DNA of 64,000 bases from Membranipora membranacea (taxonomy: Eukaryota; Bryozoa; Gymnolaemata; Cheilostomatida; Membraniporidae). Of this stretch, positions 49,427-60,128 are shown one piece after another (the stretch's first letter is position 1; each line of letters starts with the position of its first letter). The notes under the pieces are model-generated. The model was not told the DNA's origin. It saw only the letters and a program-made list of their open reading frames with translations, and searched no databases. A program made the position numbers and the translations under genes. The stretch covers positions 806,001-870,000 of the forward strand of contig OU612065.1 of assembly GCA_914767715.1 (NCBI GenBank), written 5' to 3'.

Positions 49427-52400
49427 ATTAAATGTATATTATTTCTCTGAACTGTTTCACAGGCCAAACAGGTTGAAAGAACGGCTGCTGAGTACTATAC
49501 CTGACCTGATATTAAAGGGATCGAAAAGTGCGAAAGATTCTTTGATGGCGTATCATGAAGACACAGATCTATCTAGCACACTGCCTCACTCGATGATGAT
49601 CTCTCTCACTAATATCGAACAGGATACAGAATCTGAAGAAGAATCTTTCAATCTCGACTGCGCCCCTTACCCTTGACTGGATTCAACCAAAGAGACCTTT
49701 ATCATACAGCAAAAGGTATAAACAGAGACATATGTGAAGTCACACCGAAAATGAACTGGCCTCCACAGCTCAGCGAACTCAATCTGGCCAGTTGCCAGAA
49801 ATACGTTCCTGTCAATCTATACAATCTCCTAGAATAATCACTGGTGTATCAGATGCTCTTGATGTACCTGAAGACGGACAATATATGAAGTTAGAGAGAA
49901 ATTCACACAACAGAATTCTCTCCCTCTCGCAGGACATAGTGTCTCTCACTGCTAAAGGGCGTGTTATAACCCCAAAAGCAATTGCATTTGGTATGACCCT
50001 GCGTCACTACTCTGGTCAGAAGAGCGTTAGTTCTCTAATCGCAGGTCTTGGTCATTCTGTCGGCTATCAAACATTACTCAGAATGGAGACCCCTTCCCTC
50101 TACCACAAACAAGGCTTGTCGATATAAGCTATGTGACTTTGAAACATAAATTATTTAAACAATTGCCTAATGTAAAATCGCAATAAATATTGTTAATGTG
50201 GATATTTTCTGATGATGAGACAGAACAAAAGCTGAAAGCAAGTCTTTGGGATACAGTTGAATGGTTGTTTTTTTCCACGTTGATCATTGAACAATATGGC
50301 ATGTTAATATCAATCCCACAATGCAAATAAAATTTAACCTTGAATTCCCAGAAGTTATCTCCCCTGTATAATTTCTAATTCAGTATTAGCATGACAAATT
50401 CATATTAATAAATGATTGACGTTCTTCGTGTGTAAGTTAAGTTCTAGTTTCAACTACATTCTACCGCATCATTGTTTAAATATTGAGTCAACTCATTACG
50501 TTTTACTTTCTCTTTGGTCACACTTTTGTTAAAAAAGGTAACTATGAGTTGGTGACTTAACGACAGCACCAGCAACAAGTTTACAGTTTTTGAACATACG
50601 ACACCATGCTATCCTGTTCCTGTGGCACGCATAGAAAGGTTATTCTATAAAAAACCTATTCCGGACACCGTTTTGCAGAATTTGAGAATTTTAGGAAAAA
50701 CCATGGTCAGCTCCTGCACTAATAACAGATCACAGACATTTACATATACATTTTGCGCAGTTTGGTTTTAATACTGGCCTCAAGATGTAAACATAAATAA
50801 AAAATCCGAACCAAAAATATCATTTAAAGTGTGTACAATGTGGCGCAAAAACTCTTTACCCCACGCTCCTCTATATTTAATATTTCGATATCTTCCAGAG
50901 GAACAATTACTTGAAATCTCCATACGGGTTATTTCTGTAACAATAGACTGCATCTTCCAAACAGCACATGTTCTTCATGAGGTTTATTTAGAAAAACACA
51001 ACAAAATTTTACCCCAATGTTGTTCTCATTGAGTAGTCTTTGAGTTTCTGTGAAACTTCGAAAATACCTTCAGGTTTCGGTATGTTTCAGCAAGGTTGGA
51101 ATATCTTTACATGAAAAAGTGGTATGTTTCTATCTACTTCTCAGCTTATCCACTGTGTTAATCCATAGCGATGATTATTGTTTGGTCATTTGTATCAACG
51201 ATTCAACTTTAAACTAGGAGGTAGGTAGGTAGGAACGTTGCCAGGAAGATTGGTAGGTGAAGCCAGTTTCACATGCATTTAAGAGCATATGGTCAAATTG
51301 ACTATCTACGCTTTATGATGTATCATAGTGAAACAAATTTGTGAAAGGCTCAACAAAAGCTGAGAAAAAACTAGAGCGCAATCCACATAATTCAAATCTC
51401 TGGAGAATTAAGGGGATAACACTGTATAATGAAAATAAGAAACTGATTACCTTCAATTATATGTAGGCCGGCAAACTCAGGGTAAACATCAAAGCCGAAG
51501 TGCTGATTCATCGAAACTCATATTCATCTTCTGCCAATGCAAAACTATAATACTGAGATAGTAATATCTAAATTAAAAAAAAACCTTTTAGGGCTATAGA
51601 TATTTTGCATGACATGGTACACTCAATGATTACAGGATTTTAGTAAGACTATTAGTAATGGAGATAAAGTCAAGGAGGTTTATAACAAAGCACTGGGAAC
51701 TAAACTTGTTAGCAGATAGTTTATATGCTATATTCACCTAGAAAATAAACATTGATTGATCAACAAATGGTCAGACTTGAAGGCAGTAGCCTCTAAGACT
51801 TTGTGGAATGAAGAGACTGGAGTGTAGTATGCTTGTTGATGCATATGAGGAAGGTACAAGTTATCCAGGAATGCATTAACATACATTAACATCAACAACA
51901 CCCTGTTTAGGATGATGCTTATTTATGGCGTTAATTTGAAACAGGGAAAATACAGCAGACAAGACAGTAACGCGAACACCCGCAGAAAACAAGAACACAG
52001 GCCAAGTCAGCTGTAGAAAGAGACCCTACCAGGCTGAAATGATCAGCAACTACCCAACTTAGTGGCAATCTCAAACTGAAAGCAGATCAAGTTCAGTTCA
52101 ACCGACCTTTGCTGACTGCACATAAGTATTGGTGACTATGTAAGATCAGTTGATGATCGTTTTTCTCCTGGCCACTGTCGAAGAGATTGGTGGGAGAATA
52201 AATCAAAACTGAGTTGGTAGGCTACTCCACCGCTGGGTAGTGCTAATAAAAGAGCTGCTGCTTTGAGCTCTCTGCTTTGTCGTTCGGTAATGGTGGCCAG
52301 CAGGTTGCAGGTAGTAACTTATATTGGCAGCTTTCTCTATAAATTGTGTGGTTGGTACGGATGTCTGTCACCAAGTTTTTCCATTTAGTGAGAATTGCTT

Positions 52401-55162
52401 CCAACCTAATGTGCTGATGAGTGATGAGAAACTCAAACGGTTGTTTTAAAACCTTGGACAGCAAAGCTGGAATACACTACATCGACAATACATGACAGTC
52501 CCTCTGTTCTATTTCACACGCCCTTTGCATGAAGATACATCTGCTGAAAACTCATGAGTTTCTTTTCAAAACATCTTTTAGATTAGAATAAATGTTATCA
52601 TAGACTATACAAGAAAAGCTTATTGACGGGTACTTTCCAGCGCGTATCTGTATCACTTCTCGAAGATAGGATAACTGAGTTCTGAATTGAAATGAAAGCG
52701 TTGGATCTGGTTGGCCATTAGAGCAAGGAATGCCCGGCATTGAATTGTTGCCAATGATTCTGCAAGGTCACGAAGGTGGGATTGATAATGAACATGGGCA
52801 AAATCAGGTTTTTTTAGACCCAGCTGGACTCACTATGATGTGTTGGATCCGTAAGATTTGTGGGTGACTAGAATTCAGAGCCCGCACCAATCAGACTGGA
52901 GCCGAACATCTTGACTAACATTACAAAACTAACCTAGTTCTTAAAGGTACATAACATAAGTTCCATAAAAATCAAAGGTTTGGGTGTATTGATATCCACC
53001 GAGTCTTCCCGAGTCTTTCGTATGTGGTTGGAGCTTAGGCCTATGCAATAGGACTCTAGACAGCCATTTTTACGATGTCTCAAGACTGCCTCACAACGTC
53101 TCAAGATTGTCTTACAATGTCTAAAGACTGCCCAACTACATGCATAGTGGGTCTTAAGCACTCGTCGCTAGCAACTGGTCAAGGATTCCTTTCAGAACTG
53201 ATAAACAATTTGTAGAATGAAGTTAAGTTGAGCTTATGTTAGCCCAAGGAGTAACAGCTGTTGCTCCTTGGTAGCCTGTTTCAGACAGCCTTCTCATGCT
53301 CAGGCTAGAGGCTGGACTTTGTCTCAAATCGCCCCTTTTTATTTCAGTTTGACAAAAAGGAGGGCCTTAGTTGAGATAAGCTATTAGGCTATGTCATCTA
53401 GACATGCTATGGCCTATGCATACTGCATTCCATCACACTTGTGCCCACATAGCCAAGCCTGGGCAGACTGCCCATGTACAGCCTGCCCAGAGGTAAAGGC
53501 TCATTCTTCAAGCTAACATACTAACAATCGCTAGTTTAGCATACGGTAACTATCTATTCAATTGTATGGTTCATTGATTGATCTATTCACACCCAAACAT
53601 AATTGCCATTTTTGTTTATCCATGTCCACCATGTGCACAAGAGTAGACACAAGGCAAGCCTAGTAGCAATAAACTAAACCTAAACCTAAAGGTTTAGTTC
53701 ATAATCATTGCTAGTTACTGTTAGTACTAGTAGTCGCTCTTCAATTCTGTGAACACCAGATTGCACTAGCCTGGGCAGGCTGCCTACTCATGATGAGATT
53801 GCACAGTCTCCTTGTACTTACTAACTTGTATGTATTCACTCCTTGGTGTATTTCTTCTTACATATCTTGCCTACTACTAGAGGGTTCCAAGTAAGTCAAC
53901 AGGTAAGTTTCACTTCTCTTTCATTTTGGGGATCCCATTTCATAGCGAGAAGCACAAGTAATATGCTTTATTAATGCGGGTGGTCACTATATATTTGCAT
54001 AGCTTTTTGTAACACACCCACTTGAGATCTCACACTAAACTAAGTTTTTTACAAGGTTTTCACAAGTTTATTTTACACACGTAGATAACTCCATGTTATT
54101 TTATTTTATATTTGTCATGTTTTGGCTCTGATCTGATTGGTTGTTGGTGGAAAATGGACCCAAATCATCCACCAGCCAATGAGAGTCAACATTTATCAGT
54201 TCTGCATCTATTGATTATGCAAGACCAAAAACCTAGACAGGACACCATATACAGCTGAAGCAATAAACTCCCTCTTCCGGAGAGGAAGTTCATTGGCTGA
54301 AGTGAGGCACTTAATTGTGGGCGACGTAACGACATTGGAAGGTGTAGAACTAGAAGCAATGATATCTAGTGTAGCGGCTCTCTCGGATTAATTGAAGTGC
54401 TTTAGTTTTTACTGATGCTATGTGGCATAAATTCTTTTATTGGATTCTCACTATCCACGATAACACCGTGAAACTAAAATAATAAGGTTAACATATAACA
54501 TTTTTGTAAAGGTTTTGAGAATTTTGATATAAATTGAGTCATATAAAACAAATTAATCTTGAGAACAGCACAGCTGTAAAACAATTGTAAGACTAAACAT
54601 TAGATAACAATGGCTCAAAATTAGTGCAAATTATTCTAAATCTAATTACGCAAATTACAAATAAAAACAGGTTATTCCTGGATTGTGAAATATATTACGA
54701 AAAAATGATAAAATGTAAATTTTTCTTGATTACACCATCCAAGGAGAGGCTATTTAGTGGTTGCTGCTTATGTTAGGGCAGCTGAATATAAGTATTGAGA
54801 TATAAAATATTATTCGTATAATTCAGAATAATATATAATGTCAGAGAAGTACCAGAATAATTCTGACTTTACAATACTTTGTGTCCAGATTTCACATGTT
54901 GTATGTTGTGCTGCTGGAGATGTAATGATGAAAATTGCCGAAAACTTAGTTAAAAACAAAATGAATTGAGTCCTTCACTATCAGACCATTTCTGGATTTA
55001 GTGCAGTGAAATCATGCAGTGCAGTGTATTGAAATTTGGGTTTTAAAGATGCTTGATAAGAAGAGTTTGTTATTGTTTGCAATTAAAATATTGCAATGGA
55101 AATTTAGGTCTAAAAAAATGTTTATTTATACTAGGGTTTGTTCCATACCACAGATCTTAGAT

Positions 55163-55579
55163 CATACATGACAAGTTGGTAGACCAAGAAATCAGGAGGT
55201 CTTGGCGGACGAACTCCCGACCCGAAGTACCACTCTGCGCGTCCCGCAGTGGGGGGTGTAATTCGGCCCTTGTTGTCATTTATTTTAAGCCAAAACTAGA
55301 GCGTTCATATTATGAAATGCGTAATTTTACCTGATTTTACAAATTATATTGTTGCACTTTATCCGAAAGAGGAGAGATAGTATGTTAATAGACAATTATA
55401 TATAGGTATATGTACTGTTGGGGAAGGAAAACATAGTTTTTCTTGCAACGAGAAGCTTAAAAAGTCTTCTGGGTGAAGGAAGCTGAAAAAAGGGAGGAAA
55501 AGGGGAGATAAAGAGGAGGTAGAAAATACCCCTAAAAACTGGGAGGCTCCCTACCAAAAAGGGAGACTTGTCAGGTATG
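55163..55579. mobile_element. hAT-like MITE, copy B (inverted relative to copy A)
   Basis: 417 bp; reads as the reverse complement of copy A with moderate divergence and some gaps. Ends CATACATGACAAGT and ACTTGTCAGGTATG; perfect 8-bp target duplication TCTTAGAT (55155–55162, 55580–55587). Confidence 0.92.
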
Positions 55580-56205
55580 TCTTAGATTTATTAGTAAACA
55601 TGCCTGGAAAATCGTAATAACATTTAACTAATTAGTCATAGTAGGGTTTCTTACACACCACAGGTCTTAGATTTATCAACACAGGGACAGTAAACAAGCC
55701 TGGATAATCTTGATGAAATTTAACTAATTATTGATAGAACATTACATCTAGTTTGCTTTACAATCAGCAGCATCTTGTTATCAACGTGATGTTATTTCTT
55801 CTTCAACAATTCTTTTTGCCTAAAATTAGTATTAAGCTGTTCATGACAAGCTGCTAAATCTATTGTAATTTTCAAACTCAAAATTGTGGACAGTAAATCA
55901 ATGAAAGCGGCATTGCTTCTATACCTTCCAATTAATTGCGGTCAAAGGCAGACCAAGTTTGGTCGATTTGGCTGTATTGGAAGTTGCTCCCTCTCCACTG
56001 GTCACCAGTGGAAGGAGAGCAGACGAATAAGATCAAACTTAGCCATAGATATGATAATCGCTGATAACCGCAATGTATGAACAAGTTTCTTGGCACTCGA
56101 AATAGATGCTCAAGACAGGCTACCTGTGCTCATATATGTAAATTTATATATATATATGACAAGATGATAATTATAACGTTTTTGTGATTATGTTATATGT
56201 TTATG

Positions 56206-56239
56206 TAGCCTGTCTTGACAAGCATGTCAAGACAGGCTA
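56206..56239. mobile_element. 34-bp palindromic insertion with 9-bp target duplication
   Basis: The whole element is two 15-bp inverted arms (TAGCCTGTCTTGACA) around AGCA. It is flanked by identical 9-mers ATGTTTATG (56197–56205 and 56240–56248). The arm is the same end sequence as at 63367 and 26943. Confidence 0.9.
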
Positions 56240-58223
56240 ATGTTTATGAAAATCACACATCACAAGTTTGCAATCAGTTTCCATATAATCAAAGTCATAT
56301 AATAGAGCAAACCGTAGAAGGTAGACATAGCATTGTTTTATTCAGTGAGTAGGGTAGATTTGTAATTCTTAATCCTAGTTCTACTTCATTTTTCCTTATC
56401 GATTTGGGAATCTATCATTTGACAACCATTTAAAATCAATAGTGTTGCATAAGCGAGAATATGTGAGCTACTCGCTACTAGGTAGGTTTCTCAGGTACTC
56501 CCACCAGTGTGTAGGGGCAGTATGTTTTATCACACTCATACTTGATGAAGATTGTTACCAGAGACCGGTACACTTAGATATCCCAAGAGCATGTGGCTTT
56601 TTTTGTATATTTACACAAGCATAGTCTAAGGATCTTTAGAAATGCATAATACCGGTTTCAATTCCAGGAACTCCTTCCGAGCATAGCATATGTCTTAACA
56701 TACAGTCCGCTGCATACGATTGGAATGGAGGATAATTTCTTAACTCTTACTTTTTAACCGTAAAACTGCTACATTTTTCTCAAAGTTCAATTGAATGCAA
56801 AAAAAAGAAGCAATTTCTGCAACAAAAAAAACCAATAAAACCATAAAAAGACCAGGCATTAAAAAATTTTACAGTTCATAACTCACATGCAGCAGAAAAA
56901 TTAAAAAGAAGTTTTTTTCAAATCATCCTGTCGTCCTGCTCTTCCACTTTTGTTTCTCAAGTTTGACCAAAGTTTATATTAGATTATATTTTTATTTTTC
57001 TATTTTTCCAGACATTGTTACCAGTTATGTCATCAATGACAAGTTAAATAGTAAGTTAGTAATCTTTTACTTTTGTGTACCAATTTACAAATGTACAGAC
57101 AAGCCTCTGTTTGCAGGCATATTTTGAATAACAAAGAAATATTTAAATACGGTAATAAAAATTTAGCTAAATGACTGGTGTGGCATACATCTTTTTCTTT
57201 CGGCTTTATTTCAAAACAAGTATTTATATTCAAGGATAATTATCATGGCAATATTTAGATATATTATATCGATTGGATAGTTTTGATTATGTTATAAGGT
57301 ACAGGTGATATTTGCAAACTATTGAAATAATTATATATACACAGCTTCATACTTAATTAATTTTATCGATAGGACATATTGAAAAATAGAAGGCAGACTG
57401 CGCTATGATTGAACTTATTTACTGAGCCCCTCGCTCCCAGAGAACTGAGTAATAAGGGTGCCCTAGCATCCCGGTTGTGGGATGGAACCCTTAGTCCCTG
57501 TAGTGGTCTGGGTTGCTACATATTAAGTTTATTGCCGTTGAGTACTTGGAGGGTCTGTGATAGATATCCAATAATAGGTATATGTGTGAAAATAAAAGTT
57601 TTTATTGCCATGAATGTTTGCAGATTGAATGCTCTGCTTTATTTTTTTTTTTTAAATAGGTTTCCTGGAAAGTTTACAGATAACGGAGTTGAGTAGTAAA
57701 AAGTAACTTGTTGACCTCTTTGACCTTAATAGTCCAGTTTGAACAGATTAAGAATAGCCGTTGGGAATTATGTCTAGGTTTGGCTGATTATGACTGTAAG
57801 TGCATCGCTGGTTTTGCTATACATATTCGGGTGAAAAATAAAACTTTATGGGATTTTACTTTTGTGTTATTGTCGCTTGTGTGACTGTGTCAAAATGTTT
57901 TAATGAAACTGCATGTCATGAATAAAATATGCGTGTTGTAAGAGATTCAAATCAAATTGATGTAACTTATAGATTGTTCGTATAGATAGAAAGTGGCTCT
58001 AGTAGTGGAGATAAATGTTGTTGTTTCCTCATTTAGTTGTGTTACCACGCCTTGACTGCCACCATGGTAGTTATAAGGGCCGAAAACTACCCTGGCAGCC
58101 CAAATAGGCAATGAAGCGCGGGCCGTTTCTGCATTAAACAGACTAATCGAAGTTAATAGTTTGATGTCTTGGTCTTTAGAGGATGTAGACTATCATCTAT
58201 AACGACAGTTTCGTCCCCACACC

Positions 58224-58430
58224 TTAGCGAACTATAGTGCAGGGGGCAAGAAAATAGTGTTGAACCGTTTCGTCTTCTTGGAGACAGACACAATATGTTG
58301 GTGGGAATGTCTTCGCTAAGCGATATAGGTGACACTGTAAGTTGATATGGCCTGTCAGCATTCCTGTATGTATTGATGTCTATCTCTCTTCTAGAAATAT
58401 GTTGAGGGATAGGATGTTTCTCCAGATGGT
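58224..58430 (-). mobile_element. Non-LTR retrotransposon relic (C-terminal zinc-like tail)
   Basis: On the minus strand a frame reads LTGHINLQCHLYRL then CVCLQEDETVQHYFL and a Cys, followed by a stop. The pattern LTGH...HL...C-x-C...DETVxH...C is the usual end of the RNase H/RT polyprotein of many non-LTR elements. Upstream sequence to about 58620 could be more of the same, but frames break. Only a fragment remains. Confidence 0.5.
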
Positions 58431-59865
58431 CAGTCCCGAGATCGGCAAGGAAACCTGCCCCATCTTTGTTGTCTGTCTTCGCTGAGCCAATAAGCTAGCT
58501 TGACACACACATTTTGCTTTAACGAAATTGACATTTCTTTGAACCTTTGAATAATCATACTGATGTAAATTCCCAGGATGACCTGGGTTCGGTAGTTGTC
58601 TACTTTCGTAAAGCGAGAAAACAATTCCTTAACCTAGCCCAATCACAGGATAGCGGATACAGCTGCCAAACAAAACTGAGACGAGAACCATGTTCTAACC
58701 TAGCGAATAGCAACACCGGGGTTCGATCAAGTGCAATAGCTTCAAGTGATTCTTGCAGCTGAGTGCAATCGTTGATGCATGTATGATAGCAGATTATTGG
58801 GGATTTAATAGCCATAGGCTAGGCCAAATATTAGTATTTAGGATTCCATATATAATGTATCAATTTAAAACAGGTGTGTTATTACGTATTTTTACAACAT
58901 TAGCTGGCCACCTAGTATATCTGGTGGAGCGACTGTCGCCGAAAATTGACGGTTTAATTCGATCATCTATATTTCTATTATATTGTACTTGTGTAACTTG
59001 TACCTGCCAGACTCCATATGCTCACAATGACTGACTCCCGTTGCCCTAAAAGTAAGAAACCTTACAACTTCTTCAATATAAGGATTCCATTACTCAATCT
59101 TTCTCAAATATAAGTCAAAGCTTGCAGAATAACATGTGATGCTAGAAATTACCCCCCAAAGGGGTTTGTGGTTTTGGACCATATACATATAAACTTACTA
59201 GTTTCTGGTTTGGACAGTTATTCAGACCAAGGAGTCCACACATCCATATATATTTCATATTCGATGATTTATTTTGTTGGTTGGGTTTCTTTAAAGCTTA
59301 TCCTAGTCCGCAGGTATATACGTAGTCGAGAATGACGATTAATGAACTTTTTCCGAGTGTCAATAATAAACTCCAGATGCTCACACTGATATTTGATATA
59401 TAAAGTGTGTATACTTGTATACTTGGCTGTGAATTTTTTGCCATCCTGTGTGGTGTTTGTATGAGGACATAAAAAAAGGTGACAAACAAATGACCAGTGT
59501 TATCGTCCTACTCACCATCCAAAACAAGACAACCATAAAATCAATACCGAATTTGGATTGGATGTAAATTTTATTGATGATAAACAAGTTTTGAACCAAT
59601 TAAAAGAGGTTAATAAATTTCCGTACTATGCTAATACATTCTGAACTCCAGGAGAAATTTATTCATCATGCATTATAGATTACAATGTACCACGTCACTG
59701 CATAACAACTTTCCCTTCTAGTTCCACAATCATCATGCCCATCGCTCAACCTGTAAGAAAATTAATCTTAAGCCTTGTACCCACCAATGTGCTTTTTTAA
59801 TCTCAGGAATTTCTAAGATTTTGCACTGGCAATCATTAAAGAATTTGTGGGTACCATAAAATGCA

Positions 59866-59937
59866 GCACAACATATCGCACAACATATCGCACAACATAT
59901 CGCACAACATATCGCACAACATATCGCACAACATATC
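59866..59937. repeat. 12-bp minisatellite, six copies
   Basis: Six identical copies of GCACAACATATC. Since 12 is a multiple of three, artificial open frames run through it on both strands. It leads directly into a hairpin. Confidence 0.93.
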
Positions 59938-59969
59938 GCACGAAAGTAGAATCAATTCTACTTTTGTGC
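59938..59969. repeat. Hairpin next to the 12-bp array
   Basis: GCACGAAAGTAGAAT and ATTCTACTTTTGTGC are inverted copies with one or two mismatches around a 2-nt loop. The phrase GTACCCACCAAT occurs on both sides (about 59776 and 60006), so the array and hairpin may be inside a larger mobile element. Confidence 0.7.
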
Positions 59970-60128
59970 GAAGGTATTTGTAAACGCATGATCTCTGTGT
60001 ATTTTGTACCCACCAATCACAGCAATGCACAAGTGGTCGTGCATGATCGCAGATGAGTTCCTGGGACAGTTATGCAGTTGATGGGTACCAGGCTTTAGAG
60101 ATAAAAAATAGCATTGTATAGTGGCGGT

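Larger units (their letters stand above)
43703..50127 (+). pseudogene. Broken member of a repetitive metazoan gene family (paired YHxxCYxxF/Y motifs)
   Basis: Segments 43703–44030, 47838–47967, 48646–48804, 49463–49676 and about 49743–50127. The first codes for YCHEECYKKFTH, the second for EVRYHVSCYKLYC, the third for STEGFNLFCNIV, the fourth for RLKERLLSTIPDL and the last for HNRILSLSQDIVSLTAKGR. This order matches uncharacterised multi-copy proteins I recall from cnidarian, sponge and fish genomes; function unknown. Splice phases fit between segments 1–4. It is broken: segment 2 has an in-frame TAG at 47867–47869 directly before the conserved DENILREL stretch, segment 4 ends in TGA at 49674–49676, and the 49743–50127 part shifts frame near 49830. 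It stops well short of the length of the family. An LTR retrotransposon occupies its first intron. Confidence 0.7.
50128..60128. other. Gene-poor, repeat-rich 10 kb
   Basis: No host gene is recognisable on either strand; open frames are short and featureless. Identifiable content is the hAT-like MITE at 55163, the 34-bp palindromic insertion at 56206, a non-LTR retrotransposon relic near 58224, and the 12-bp array at 59866. Also noticed: a decayed 25-bp tandem repeat (ATGTCTCAAGACTGCC-like) near 53070–53130, short inverted AGCCTGGGCAGGCT-type pieces near 53450 and 53768, a hairpin near 55988–56017 (CCACTGGTCACCAGTGG), and a diverged two-copy repeat beside 55140–55740. Confidence 0.6.

Noticed and set aside
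53661-53700. CTAAACCTAAACCTAAA as a telomere-like repeat
   Set aside because: Only two to three units, surrounded by ordinary sequence; not enough to call an interstitial telomere.
55886-57696. Several 60–95-codon open frames (55886, 56442, 57409)
   Set aside because: No domain, no homologous phrase and no splice-linked neighbours; length is within chance for this base composition.
59813-60056. Repeat proteins (VRYV or TTYR units) on both strands
   Set aside because: Artefact of a 12-bp tandem array whose unit is a multiple of three.
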